DNA of 64,000 nucleotides from Botryosphaeria dothidea (lineage: Eukaryota; Ascomycota; Dothideomycetes; Botryosphaeriales; Botryosphaeriaceae), in assembly GCA_011503125.2 (NCBI GenBank), contig WWBZ02000002.1, positions 1,116,001-1,180,000 on the forward strand, read 5' to 3'. Positions 24,201 through 36,900 of the stretch are shown in pieces (position 1 is the stretch's first letter; each line of letters opens with the position of its first letter). A program made the translations under genes and the position numbers. Under the pieces are notes generated by a model. The model searched no databases, was not told the DNA's origin, and was given only the letters and a program-made list of their open reading frames with translations.

Positions 24201-26086
24201 GAGCTCTGGGACGGCTATGATCCCGACAGGAAGCAATTCTTTCAGGAAGTCGTTGTGCAAGCGGACCTGGAACCTTTTGAAGCCTCCGAAGACACTGCCC
24301 AGGCCTTCAAACGCCGCCATGGGGATCACGCAGATATCCTGGATGGCAGGGTCTACATAAAAAAGGGCGCAACACTCTTGATTCCGAAAGCAGCCAAATT
24401 CGGCCACAACGTCGCCGGTCAGATTCCCACTGGTTTCGACCCGCGCACGTATGGGGTTTCGGAAGACATAATCTCTCAGGTGGATCCAATTACCCTCTAC
24501 ACTCTCATTTGCGCTGTGGAAGCCCTTTTCTCGGCAGGTATCACTGATCCGTATGAGATCTACGAGTACATACACGCTTCCGAACTTGGTAACTGCATTG
24601 GAACTGGTGTTGGCGGCGTGGCATCAGCGGCACGCATGTACAAAGGCCGCTCGATGGAGAAAGACGTGCCAAAAGACGTTCTCCAGGAAACCTTCTTAAA
24701 CACTGTTGGGGCTTGGATCAACATGCTCCTGTTGTCATCGAACGGTCCCATTAGGACCCCAGTGGGAGCCTGCGCCACGGCCATCGAATCACTCGATAAT
24801 GCTCATGATTTGATCATGACCGGGAAGGCAAAGCTATGCCTTGTCGGAGGTGTAGATGACCTGGAAGAGCATATGGCCTATGAGTTTGCAAACATGAAGG
24901 CTACGAACAACAACGATCTGGACGCAACCCACGGACGTGCTGCCCACGAGATGTCCCGCCCTACCGCTTCGGACCGGAGGGGATTCCTTGAGTCTCATGG
25001 TTGCGGTCTTCAGGTAGTCTGCACAGCGAAGCTTGCCCTCGAGATGGGACTTCCCGTTTACGGCATCCTCGCTTTCACTAGTACTGCAAGTGACAAAATT
25101 GGCCGTTCTGTCCCAGCGCCTGGTAAGGGAGTCATGGTCAACGTCAGAGAACGGTCAGCAGCTTTTGCTTCTCCGCTGCTTAGCCTTGATTACCGACGAC
25201 GCCAAGTAATATCCAGACGAAGGCAGATCTACGAGTTCAAAAATCAGGAACTTGCGCAGCTGGACGATGAAATAGCCGCCATGAATATGAGCAAAGACGC
25301 TGCTGAGGAGTACAGGGCCTTTCGTGAGCAGCACATCCATTCAGAAGCTTTGCGACAGGAATCCGATGCCTTGCGGGCTTTTGGAAACACCTTTTGGAGA
25401 CAGCATCCGGAGATTGCACCCATTCGTGGCGCCCTTGCAACTTGGGGCCTCACGATTGATGATCTTCAGGTTGCGTCTTTCCACGGCACTTCGACCATCA
25501 AAAACGAGCAGAACGAGTGTGAAATCATGCAGCGGCAGCTTACGCATCTTGGCCGGACCCGCGGAAACAGGATTTTGGGCGTCTTTCAGAAATATCTCAC
25601 CGGTCATCCAAAGGGAGCAGCCGGTGCTTGGATGCTCAACGGTTGCTTGCAGGTATAGTCTCACCCCAGTAACTTCCCTTCAGTCCACGCTAACAAGCTT
25701 AGATCATGAATACCGGCCTAGTGCCAGGCAACAAGAACGCAGACAACATTGATCCTTATCTGGAGCAATTCGATCACATTGCCTTCATTAACAAGAGCAT
25801 CCAGACAGCAGGTATCAACGCTGCGTCTGTGTTCTCTTTTGGGTTTGGACAGAAAGGAACCCAAGCAATTGTCGTTCATCCCAAGTACCTCTTCGCAGCC
25901 TTGGATGAAGCAGAGTATGACATCTACAAGAAAAAGACGTTGCAGAGGCGTAATGTTGCAACTGCTGAGTTTCAGCAGCGAATGTTGAGTGGGAAGCTAT
26001 TTGTGGCCAAGGATGTTGCTCCATTCCAGGGTGGGCGAGAAGCGGAAGCTTTGATAGATCCCACCACCCGACTGTCTTTATCATAG
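21238..26086 (+). CDS. Dedicated fungal fatty acid synthase alpha subunit (secondary metabolism)
   Basis: Four exons (21238-21290, 21343-21369, 21419-25652, 25703-26086) give 1565 residues. Two tiny first exons restore the family N-terminus (ELLAHQFAYPVKW then IDTQDV), which meets MPT in the FAS complex. Domains: ACP with the phosphopantetheine serine in GGRST (near residue 171), ketoreductase with the GAGRDSIGAE nucleotide-binding motif (near 532), and ketosynthase with VGACAT (Cys near 1144), FHGTST (near 1382) and TGHPKGAAGAW (near 1422). The C-terminal phosphopantetheinyl transferase domain of housekeeping FAS2 (about 1880 residues) is absent; the protein stops soon after the KS. This is typical of FAS alphas in metabolite clusters (HexA/StcJ, Aps5). 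It should pair with the FAS beta at 33.9-40.2 kb to make the lipid chain of the tetrapeptide. A separate PPTase must activate its ACP. Confidence 0.93.
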
Positions 26087-26490
26087 CTTCCGTGATTAGC
26101 TTCATGTTCTGCCAGTTTTAGATCAGGTATAGTTTTTTGTTCGCGTGTTCTATACTTTACACATTGATATTCTATACAAGCTGCACTGAACTTCTTCTAT
26201 TATCACACTTATTTACATATAGCAATCTATTCAATCCTCGATCTATAATGTTCTCTGTTGTCGTGATTATAAAATACCTTTCCGAGAAAATGTAAACAAA
26301 CGCATCCTTAAGATTACTTTAGTTGCTCACACGCGATAGATGCACCGAGAGTAGATGCGCGCAACATTTGATTTATGGGTAAAAGACAGACGTTTGAAAA
26401 TTGATGAAGAGGAATTCAATTACGATGGATGCGACTCATTCTCAACATGCGAAAAATCAATACAAATGCCCCACCACTGCCTGCCAGTAT
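26087..26490. other. Convergent intergenic region, FAS alpha / aminotransferase
   Basis: 404 bp between two convergent 3' ends. It is AT-rich and presumably holds both 3' UTRs and polyadenylation signals. No gene is seen. Confidence 0.6.
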
Positions 26491-27808
26491 TTACCGCCCA
26501 AAAGAGAACACTTTTGGAAGAGCCTGCCACAAACCTTCCAGAACGCCGTAAATACCGCTTGTATTCTCCAGATCACTGTTGACAGGGACGGAGGCATCGG
26601 GAGCCAATACCTGCTCCCGCCATCCAAACGCATCATGGCTCACTCCGTGCTGGATGTCCTGGAGGGCCTGGAGCAGCTTCCGGCAACAAGGTCCAGCAGC
26701 ACTGCTTCCATCTTGGTACAGAAATTTTTGATCAAGCGATTGACGAGTAATGGAACGGATTGGCACCAGTGCCGCGGCCGTTCCGACCGCGATCACCTCG
26801 TCAAATGATGAAAGCTCCTCATACTTGATCTGCGCCAATTGTCAGTCGTGCAACTGGAGGAAGCTACAGGCACACTTACGGAACGCATCTCGACATGCCA
26901 GCCGAAGCTTCGTGCCAGCTCAATGCAGCTGACACTGGTGACGCTTCGGATCACGTTCTTGCTATCCGGCACCACCAGCCGGTAGCCCTCGTCCTTTCTC
27001 TGCACACCGATGAACCCAGAGGTACTGAACTCATCGATCTCGGTGGCGGTCAGGCTGTCCAGATGCAGCGTAATGCCAAAGCCGTCCTTCTTCGCCTTCT
27101 CGCTCCAGCGGATCACAGGCGCGTAATTGCCGCCCACCTTGGCGGCTCCCGTGCCCTTCGGCGCCGTGCGGTCGAAGTCCTCGAGGACGAGGGCATCGGC
27201 CGCATGGCTGCCGTGGTACGCATTCAGGGGCTGGACGTACACACAGAAGAGGTACTCCTGTGGCGGTGTCAACGGCAGGTGGGCGCTCGCCCCGAAGACG
27301 ACGGGGCGGATGTAGAGCGCCGCATCTGCGTCGTGCGGCGGCACAAACTCGGCGTTCGCTGCCACAGCGAGCTGCACGCATGTTTTGAAGTGCACTTCGG
27401 GCATTGATGGGATGGAGACGAAGGAGGATGAGTGGTTCATGCGGCGTGCGTGATCGTCAGGGCGGAAGATGTTGATGTTGCCTGAAGGACCACGGAAGGC
27501 TGCAAGACGGTCAGTCGAAGTCGAACAGTCTCTGTTAGGGACGCAGTACCTTTCATCCCTTCATAGGCTTGCTGTCCATAGTTGAATGCGGGAGCAAGGC
27601 CGTGAACCCGCAAGATGGGGTCAGCGACAAGCTGCGGTGTGCTCCATAGCCCGGTGGACACTGTGTACCGACTTTCTACATGCCCATTGACTAGAACCTC
27701 GATCAGCTGCTATTTGCGCTCTTCTTTGGTGTCTCAATTACATGGCTTTGACTCGAATCCGATCTTCTTCCAGTCGATGCTGGACACGGGAGGGGGAGGG
27801 AAAACCAT
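26491..27808 (-). CDS. Branched-chain-type aminotransferase, PLP fold type IV (TOXF/Aps4-like)
   Basis: Four exons (27808-27742, 27690-27550, 27499-26880, 26829-26491) give 388 residues. The protein starts [18 protein letters not shown] and runs through [17 protein letters not shown], the [16 protein letters not shown] block, [11 protein letters not shown] and [12 protein letters not shown], which has the PLP-binding lysine, to a C-terminal ITRQS motif. This is the eukaryotic BCAT family. No mitochondrial presequence is seen, so it is probably cytosolic. HC-toxin (TOXF) and apicidin (aps4) clusters carry the same family. The likely role is transamination of a 2-oxo medium-chain acid made from the cluster FAS product to the unusual amino acid used by NRPS module 4; this is inferred from context. 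Confidence 0.9.
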
Positions 27809-29051
27809 GTTCGGCCTAGCGGGGAATGAATAGCACGAGAGCTTTACAACTCATGCGGCACTGCAATAGAAGGGATAAATGCTAGTAGCACGCAAGGGCT
27901 AAGTACACACTGAGACGGCTGCATCCGCGGGTAATTTTGATGGATAAACAGCGCTCCGCCACGCATGCGAGACCAGGCTGCGGCTACCACTCACGGCCAA
28001 ATTTAACTTTCAAAGGTTTTGCATGCACAAGTTGAGGCGGAGAACCGTGTGATGGCGCGACTGTGAGCCGCCAACGCGGGCTTGCATATTGCTCGCTGAG
28101 GCTGCTGCGCCTGCATTCCGTGTGTGTCGTATTGGCCCCCGGCAGCGGGGTTTGCCGACTATTTCCTCACGCTGGGCCCGATGGGGGCCGTGGATGCGGT
28201 GTGAGCGGTCAAGCCTCAGACTCCTGCGCCCCGGCATGCAGGTTTAGCGGCGGCAGCCTCTAGCAAGAATACCCAACTTCGTAGGAAGGGGAAGCATTGT
28301 TACATTTGGCGCTAACCGTCGGCTGCAATTACCCCTCTGTAAGCAGCCGCCAACAATCCTTGCTATATTTGGACGTTCGTAATCCGCACTCCTGCTTTAG
28401 GCAGTAAGACTACCGGATCGAGGATGGTCTGACTAGATCATCCTCAGCATCCAGCTCCGGAAACTTTACGCTCTCTTCCCCGAGCTTCGCGCATTCCCCC
28501 GCTTGTCCGTGGAATAATTGTCCGAACACCAATTTGAAAACGCACTATGTGATGAACTTGCAGCGAATCCCGATACAAATCGTCGGGAAATGAAGAGAAA
28601 GTGGGTGCATGCGGCCTGCAAGTACTGCAATCAATTGAGACCGAAGCGGCATTAAAGCTGAAAATCAATAAAGATATACAGGTGACGTGGTGAGCTGAGC
28701 ATTACTATTAGCTCCGAGCCGCTACTGCGTCTTTACACCACTTGTTTCTACTTCCTATGCTAATTCGGTGCCTTTCTTTTCTCGCACCGTTTGATAGTTG
28801 AGCTGACCCCGGGCGATAGACCCAGAGCCGACGCCGGCACTACCTTTACAATCTGCATGTTACCGGTGAATATTCAGGAATGAGATTACGTAGACGATCT
28901 TCTACCACAGACACCAGATACAAATGATAAAGTAAGATACGCCGGATTTCGAGAGCTTCAAATGCTGAGATGCCCTGTAAAACAATCTCTGTACAAGTTC
29001 TGTGTCCCATGTCATGACCGCATAAATGCCCACACTGCCTAAAGACGATGC
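27809..29051. promoter_or_regulatory. Aminotransferase upstream region and MFS 3' flank
   Basis: 1.24 kb between the aminotransferase start and the stop of the next minus-strand gene. No protein-coding gene or RNA gene could be supported. Two CGGCTGCA octamers lie here (27916-27923 and 28320-28327), matching one in the NRPS/FAS alpha promoter. It is unusually long for this cluster and is where a small missed gene would fit, but no convincing frame is present. Confidence 0.5.
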
Positions 29052-30985
29052 TTAACCAACGAGGTCGAACTTCTTGCCCTTCACGCTCTTCCACTCCATC
29101 ACCACTGCACCGAGAATCGAAACCGCTGCCAATGCTGCGGGAACCAGCAAAGTGGTAGTAACGGCATCATTGTACGCCTGCAGAACGCCAGCCTTACTCG
29201 CCTCTGGCACGGCCTTCTCCAGCCCCGTAGCGCCGGCAGCAAGCACCAGGCCCGGGTTGACTTCCGGGACGTAGCTGCGCAGATTCTCGATGAACTTGTT
29301 CTGGAACAAGTTCTGGGCGATGAGCAGGATCAGCGACCCGCCCACCGTCTGCCCGAAGATGACGACGGCGGTGCCCGCGGCCACGTCGGCCATGTCCAGC
29401 ACCGTCTGGACGGCCATGAGCGGCTGCTGCATGCCCAGGCCCAGGCCGACGCCCAGGACGATCTGGTAGCCGATCCACTTGGGGCTCGGCGTGTTCGGCT
29501 CGAGGGTCGTGAGCAGGCCGGCGCCGATGGCGCTGACGGCCGCGCAGAGGAGCATGAACGGCGTGTAGTAGCCCCATGCCGAGATCATGCCGCCGGCGAG
29601 CACGGAGATGACGACGACGGAGAGCACCATGGGCAGGTTCATGACGCCGGAGCGGGCGGCCGACGCCTGCTTGATGGCCTGGAACCACAGCGGCAGGTAG
29701 TAGACGATGGTGAAGAAGGAGGCGCCCAGCGCGAAGGAGAAAAAGACGGCGCCGGCCACGCTGCGCTTCTTCATGATGCGGGGTGGGAGCGTCGCGTCGT
29801 CCTTCTTCCAGAACTGGATCCCGACGAAGCAGCAGAATAGCACAAAGGAAACCATGAAGAGTGCGACGATGCGCGTGCTGCCCCATCCGTACTTCGTGCC
29901 GCCCCATTGAAGGGCGAGAAGGCAAGAGATGATGCAGGGCATGAATGCTGCCATGCCGAGGAAGTCCAACTTCGCAAGGCGCTGCTTCATGGTCAAAGTC
30001 GAGGTCCTCTTCGGGGTCATGGAGGGCGTCAGGAATGCCACGACGGCGATCGTGATGCCACCCAGTGGGAGGTTGATGTAGAAGCACTGAAGAGCGATTA
30101 GCTACTGGCCGAGCATGATTTGGGAGAGCAAAAACGTACCCAGCGCCATGAAGCGTGATCAGTAAAGACACCGCCCAGAAGCGGGCCGCAAATGGCTGCA
30201 ATCCCAGAGATTGCACCGACAGCACCAGTGTAGATTGGGCGATATTGCAGCGGGACTGAAGCAAACGTTAGTATGGAAGTTCATACAGGGCTAAGCTCAT
30301 TTTCTTACTGGTATGGGCAGCAATGATCAATGCGCCCGAGAAGATGCCAGCACCGCCTACTCCAGCAATTGCTCTACCGGCAATCAAGACAGCAGAGGAA
30401 TTGGCAGCCCCACAAATCAATGAACCAATTTCGAAAATTATGATGGTCACCAGAAAAGTCCATTTGACAGACAGAATGCTGTACAGCTTGCCAAATGGCA
30501 GCTGGAATGCAGCGGTAGTGAGAAGGTATCTGAAGAAAATTAGACACAGCGGCTCGATCAGTAATGCCGTGACGTTATGACTTACGCGCTTCCGTACCAG
30601 CCAACATCTCCCAATGACTTGAACTGGTTCGTGATCTCAGGGGCCGCTGTTGCAACGATCGTTTGATCCTGCGAACGAGTGTAAGAATATCACCAGGAGA
30701 GTGAAAGGGACAATGACTGACCAGGGTTGTGACGAAAACGGCACAGCAAAGAGCAAGTGTAATAGACACCAGCTTCCAGCCAGTGGGATATTCTGTAGGC
30801 TCCTCCTTCTCCTTATCGAGCGATAACCTTGAGGTACGGCCTGACGAGAGTTCAGAAACAGCAGGTGGGTGGCTGAGTGCTCGTTTTCCGAGACGGACGC
30901 TGCTGCTACTGCTGGAGTCCCCAGACCTGTGAGCAAGCGGCGGCCTCGGAGGAGCCGAGTGAGCATAATCTCCAGTAGTCTCCAT
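29052..30985 (-). CDS. MFS drug:H+ antiporter (TOXA-like exporter)
   Basis: Five exons (30985-30722, 30668-30586, 30529-30309, 30255-30140, 30086-29052) give about 572 residues. After a Ser-rich cytosolic N-terminus come the family motifs: [45 protein letters not shown], then [16 protein letters not shown] and ASWRWCFYINLP, followed by the hydrophobic C-terminal half. The pattern and length fit the 14-helix DHA family that includes TOXA (about 548 residues). It most likely exports the tetrapeptide and protects the producer; this role is inferred from context. The start at 30985 is the first in-frame ATG; an upstream exon is not excluded. Confidence 0.9.
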
Positions 30986-31758
30986 GAGTGCTGGGGTGTA
31001 TGGAATGTGAATCTCCTGCACGTGGCGGGGATTAACTGACTGTACAACAGAGAGGGGAAACGACAGATATTCGTGGTGGAAGAAGCAGTGAGGACAGCCC
31101 GCATAGCTGACATCTTATGAAGCACAGTACCGAAGCAGGTCCAAGACTTCCTTATTCTGGGAATGTTACCCTGAGCCTTGGCTTGGACCCCAGCAGGTTG
31201 TTCCCCGCCGAAGGAGTTTGCGGCGCTTCGTACATGTGCTGTGAATAGAGCTTCGCTGCGGGACTGACGGCCCCAGCCTCGCGTTGGTGGCTTCTACATG
31301 CCTTGTGCGGATCGCAGTAGTTGCCTAGCGGAGATTGTCAGCATCGACTATCGAATTCAGATCCTTCGGGGTCGGGAAATTGGTGAGCCTCCAGAGACGC
31401 AGGCTAGACCGCTCATCGTGATGACTCGCATGACCCGAGCAGGTGGAGGCGCAGGCACCTTGAGCTGGCAGTGCCGGGAATCTCAGCACTCATTCTATTT
31501 CCAGCTGCGGTCACGATCACACCTCCCGAACAGATTATCTGCTGGAGCAAAACAGGAAAGTAAGATCAGCGTACTGGGCTGCTATTGTCGTTGAGGCTCA
31601 GGCCATCCCCGCATCCCCGCTACGGACTTTGGAAGATGATTGTTTTTACATAATTTTTGGACTCTTATGCAATTTTCATGTGGAGCTGAGAGATTATGAA
31701 GCAATTTGAAGACTATCGAATAGCTAATGTGAAAGCAGACTGTGATGGGGAGAAAGAA
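30986..31758. other. MFS upstream region and P450 3' flank
   Basis: 773 bp containing the presumed promoter of the minus-strand MFS gene and the 3' UTR of the P450. No supported gene or repeat is seen. Confidence 0.5.
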
Positions 31759-33344
31759 TCAGATGCCGTGAAATTGCCGTTTCCGGAACTGAAGAGTTGG
31801 CCCGTTCTTGGCACCAGTGACATGTTCCTTCAGCTCGAAATTTCCCAGCGGTTTCTGTCCTTCTGAAAATTTGAAGTCCAAAGACCAAAGCAAATGTGAG
31901 AAAGTGAGCAACAACTCAACCATGGCAATGCCCTTTCCAACGCAACTTCTGGGACCGCGTGAGAATGGTGAAAATGCAGCAAGGATCTTTGATCTTTCAT
32001 GCGGGCTTTCAACAAGCCAGCGCTCAGGGCGGAACTCGAAGGGATCGGGGTAGTGTTCCGGACTGTGCTGCAAACTCCAAATGCCGACGCCTACATCGTA
32101 GCCTCGAGGAATGAAGTGGCCGCCAATCGCGAGCCCTTCCGCAGACTGCACCTGGCGCCACAGCGCAGCACCAACGGAAGGGGACAGGCGCATGGCCTCG
32201 TTGATGCAGGCAAGGAGAAAGGTGCAGCTATTGAGCTTCGGGCCCAGATGAATGCTCGACTCGGACTCAAATGCAGCTCGTACCTCGTCCTGGGCCCGTT
32301 GCAGGCACTGTGGGGACTTGGCAAGGTAGAACATGGTGGCAGCAATGACAGTGGAGGTGGTGTCGGCGCCGGCAACGATCAGTGTGGTGCTTTCCGCGCC
32401 AAGCTCATTCATGGTCAACCCCTGGTCCGTCTCGGGATCCTTCGTCTTCGCCATGAAGGAGAACACGTCGTGCGGGGTTTGCGACTTTCCCAACTTGATA
32501 CGGTCGCCAACCATGCGCGTCACAAAGGACACGAAGATGCTCCGGGCGGCGATGGCGGCGGGGAAGAAGCGCTTGTGGATCTTCCAATGCCCCATCGCCG
32601 GGTACTGGAACAGCGTGCCCATCCGGACGTTTGACGCCAGGATTGCATCCAGCACAGGACGATGTTGTGCATTTCCAAGCATGTCATATTTGCCCGAAAA
32701 GACAACGGAGGCCATGATGTCGAATGTCAGGTAGTCGCACCAGTTGCAAACGTTGATCGGTGATGACCAGGCCTCATCGGCACCGTCGCGGGGGAGCTCG
32801 GCGAAAATGGCTACGAACTTCTTGACCTGCTCGAGAATGACAGGCTCAAAAGTCGTGATGGTGGCATCTGACAATGCTTGGCTCATCACGCGACGTCTGC
32901 GGCCATGTTGCTTCTTGTCCCGGAGAGTGAGGATGTTGGGGGCTCTATGAACCAGTGCGTTGTAGGCCGTCGCCTTCGGGAGGTTGCTCTTGTGACCGTA
33001 CGCGTCACGAAGGGCATCGGCGGTGTTGATGAGGAGGCGATCGGGCGCATATCGAACGGCCTCGCCGTACTTTTGATGGCATTTCCACATATCAATGTGA
33101 ATGTCGCCCACCCACGCATGGTATGCTGCGTAGAAATTGGAGACTTTGGCCAGCAAAGGACCAGGATATCTTGCCAACGGGTGGAAGAAAAGACGGTAGA
33201 TGCATAGCCCAAAAACCTAAAAATTCATGAGTCCATCGTCTTGGAGAGTGTTTCTGGTTCTCAACATACATATGCGATGGCAGATGCGAAGATCAGAGTG
33301 CAGGAGGACGCAAATGCGCCCACGAGTAGAGAAATTGGAGCCAT
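31759..33344 (-). CDS. Cytochrome P450 monooxygenase
   Basis: Two exons (33344-33270 and 33216-31759) give 510 residues. Exon 1 encodes an N-terminal membrane anchor (ISLLVGAFASS...) that continues into LCIYRLFFHPLARYPGP, the proline-rich hinge. Motifs: I-helix AGADTTST, K-helix EAMR (ExxR), FRPERW, and the haem-binding FSRGPRSCVGKG with the cysteine ligand. It is a microsomal class II P450 of the pisatin-demethylase-like kind common in fungal clusters. It sits divergently to FAS beta, which suggests co-regulation and a substrate from the fatty acid/amino acid branch, for example an oxidation toward the 8-oxo or epoxide group. That reaction is inference; the sequence does not settle it. Confidence 0.9.
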
Positions 33345-33939
33345 GAGACAGCAGACAGCAATGCAAGCCGTAGACAACAATTCAGGCGGAAAGCGACGAA
33401 ATGACCCAAACAATTGAGATATGTCGTGGGCACAGGCCAGCACTTTCGCTGTGTTGCTATTTTGGCGCCTGTCGACCGCAGCACTGTGAATTGTTCCAGA
33501 TCCCGTTCCGCACGCACCCAGCCCCGGGTTGGTGGGGCCGGGCCGCTCGATGACACGATGTCGGCTTTTGCCTTGCCATGATGGTTTTGGATGGTAGTAG
33601 TCTGTACAGGAAGGATTATTGGGCTGGGCCTGGCAGGGCAGATGCACGTAAGAAAATAATAATAGGCCGGGAAATTTGAAATGGGGGCTATTCCTTGCAT
33701 CGCCAAGCTTTAGGCTTGTCAGTACCACCAGGGTTGCAGATGTATTACCTATGCCGGTCAGCAGCATCCTTCGCGTTGGTGGCCGAACAGCAACACCCCT
33801 GGCCCCAGCCACGACGCCACAAGCCCTGGTCAGCAAACACGCCCTCACGTGTTCGATGTAGCAAGTCGACGTACTGCCCACAACTTATGAGATACCCCCG
33901 GCCGAGTTGTGTGCATACACCCTATGCGCGCTGCCCATC
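33345..33939. promoter_or_regulatory. Bidirectional promoter between P450 and FAS beta
   Basis: 595 bp between divergent start codons. No gene and no exact TOXE box were found. The layout mirrors the NRPS/FAS alpha pair: each FAS subunit shares a promoter with another pathway gene. Confidence 0.5.
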
Positions 33940-36900
33940 ATGTTTTCCACGAATTCGACTCCCGCAACTTCGCTATGCTCAACGCCAGAATTGAGCCCAC
34001 CGCTTCCTCCCTCTCCGAAAATACCTCTCACAATTTCTCAAGGCTCCGCGTCCATTACGTATCAATTCGAAGCACGAAATCACCGTCGAGCAAGACAGCT
34101 TGTTTCTCAATTTAGTGCCTACAACAACCATGATACCCCAACGCCGCCCGAGTTGGCTGCTTCATTCCTGTCATATCTCAGTGCAGATATTCCGGAACGC
34201 CAAGTTGGAGACGACCACATCCTTCACGTCTGTCTCAAGCACTTCCAAGGTACATTTCTGCGGAACGACGATATACATTCCCTAGCTGCACGCCTCGATG
34301 TTCCCCGTGAGGCCAAGCAGGCCTTCATCAGGAATTTCTACACCGCTGCAGCATTCAACGATGGCCGACACCATCCCTCTGCTCTTCTTTCAGTTGCTCA
34401 AGATGGTTACGCACGGATATACACCATCTTCGGTGGCCAAGGGAATACCGAATCGTTCTTCGACGACATTCGCGACCTCTATCACACCTACGAGCCATTT
34501 CTCAAATCGTTTCTGAGACAGTCAGCCGGTCTCCTGCTTGCATTGTCTCGTGATCCGAAAGCTCAGAATATCTTCTGCGAAAAGGATCTTGATGTCGCGG
34601 CATGGCTGGAGTCACCTTCATCTACCCCCGATGGCTCGTTCCTGGTCAGCGCACCTGTTAGTTTCCCATTAATTGGTCTTCTCCAGTTGATGAACTACAT
34701 GGTGGCCTGTATGGTGCTTGATCTTTCACCCGGTGAATTTAGGCACTCCATCAGCGGCACGACAGGCCATTCACAAGGTGTCGTCGTTGCTGCGGTCGCC
34801 GCTGCTGCTGATTCATGGGATTCGTTTTACCGTCTTTCCGCCGCGGCTCTTTCCATTCTCTTCTGGATCGGGGTTCGGTCTCAGGAGACCTTCCCGCAGA
34901 CCAGCATTGCACCGGAGACTGTTGCCGATTCACTCGCAAACAATGAGGGAGCACCAACACCTATGCTGAGCATCAGAGATTTGCCGCAACAGCTCGTGGA
35001 AAGAGAGATTGCCGCAACAAACAAGCACCTGTTACCGCACAATCAGATCTCGATATCTCTCATCAATGACCCTCGGAATAACATTGTGGTTGCTGGCCCC
35101 CCAACCTCACTGGCTGCCTTGAATGTGCGCCTCCGCCGAATGAGGGCGCCTTCTGATCTCGACCAGACAAGAGTACCGTTCTCGAAGCGGAAGCCAACAT
35201 TCAGCACCTCATTCCTCCCCATATCATCGCCTTTTCATATCTCGCTGCTCTCACGAGCGACGAGAGCTGTCATGGAAGATCTGCAGGGAGTGGAAATCAA
35301 CAGCAGTTGTCTCAAAATTCCCCTGTATCACACTTTCACCGGCGAGGACATCAGAAATATGGAAGACTTCGACCTTGTCCCTATCCTTGTGCGTATGATC
35401 ACCGAGGAGGCTGTGCGCTGGGACGTGGCTACTCGCTTCGAAGGCGCGACGCATATCATCGACTTCGGCCCTGGAGGATCTTCAGGCATCGGCGCTCTGA
35501 CATCACGCATGAAGGACGGCGCAGGCGTGCATGTCATACTTGCAGACCGCATGGATGTGTCTGGCGATCTTGGCTGCAAGATCGATCTCTTCAGCCCCAG
35601 AGAAAGCGACATTCAGTATGGCAAGAATTGGGCTGAAGAGTACCAGCCTGGCCTTGTCTGCGTTGCCGGCCGTAACATGGTCAAAACGAGACTCAGCCGT
35701 CTCCTCGGTCTTCCGCCAATCATCGTCGGTGGAATGACGCCGACTACTGTGCACCCGGACTTTTTGGCAGCCACAATGAAGGCTGGATTCCACATTGAAC
35801 TTGCTGGCGGCGGCTATCAAAGCCCAGAGACAATGGAGAAAGCCCTTCTCGACCTGGTCGAGAGTATCCCTGCGGGACGCGGTATTACCGTTAATCTCAT
35901 TTACGCCAACCCTCGCGCAATGAATTGGCAGCTTGCTCTCATCAAACGGCTGCGCTCGGAAGGCGTCCCGATTGATGGCCTTACCATTGGGGCCGGTGTC
36001 CCGTCTCCTGAAATTGCTGATCAGTACTTTCACATCGGTCTGCGCCACGTATCCTTCAAGCCAGGCTCTCCATCTGCAATCGAGGCCGTGCTTGACATTG
36101 CGCGATCAAATCCAACATTCCCCGTAATTCTCCAGTGGACTGGTGGGCGTGGTGGAGGGCATCATTCGTGCGAAGATTTCCACCAACCAATCCTCCAGAA
36201 ATATTCCAAGATTCGACGCTGCAAAAACGTTATCCTTGTTGCAGGAAGCGGGTTCGGAGACGCTGCGGACACCTACCCGTATCTCACAGGGAACTGGTCT
36301 ATGGAATATGGCTACCCACGGATGCCATTTGACGGATGCCTCTTCGGAAGCCGGATGATGGTGGCCAAAGAAGCCCACACAAGTCATGGAACTAAGCAAG
36401 CCATCATCAAAGCCAGAGGTCTCACCAATGAGCAGTGGGAATCAACGTACAAAGGCCACAGCTCCGAAAGTGACATCATCACCGTCACCTCCGAGATGGG
36501 CGAGCCAATGCACATGCTTGCCACGAGAGGTGCTAAGTTCTGGTCAGAAATGGATGAACGCGTATTCAGCAAGCCACCTGCGCAACAGCTTCGATTCTTA
36601 CGGGAGAACCGGGATTACGTTATCCAACGACTGAACCAGGATTTTCAGAAAGTCTGGTTTGGTCTTGACGACACTGGAAAATCCGTCGATCTCCAGCGAA
36701 TGACGTATGGGCAAGTCGTTTCTCGCCTTGTCAATCTTCTTTCTTACGAGGAAGATGGTAAGCTCCGTTGGATCGATGCTTCGTACCGACGGTTTGTGGT
36801 CGACTTCCTCCGTCGGGTTGAACAGCGGTTCTCAGCCGCCGGGAAGTATTTCACCACTTCCAAATGTATGATGACCCCCAACGACATCAGGGAAGTCTCA

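Noticed and set aside
26355..26808. Plus-strand open frames overlapping the aminotransferase 3' end
   Set aside because: They are antisense to the verified last exon of the aminotransferase and show no family features.
27707..27741. A 35 nt first intron in the aminotransferase gene (acceptor at CAG)
   Set aside because: It is too short for the local intron size and breaks phase; the 51 nt alternative (27691-27741) keeps frame and restores the NGHVESRY family block.
27809..29051. A missed small gene (for example a regulator) in the long gap upstream of the aminotransferase
   Set aside because: All frames are short, and no splice-joined combination gave a recognisable protein.
20496..33939. 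TOXE box (ATCTCNCGNA) in cluster promoters
   Set aside because: Only partial matches such as CGAGAG near 27835 were seen, no exact copies, so no regulatory site is claimed.
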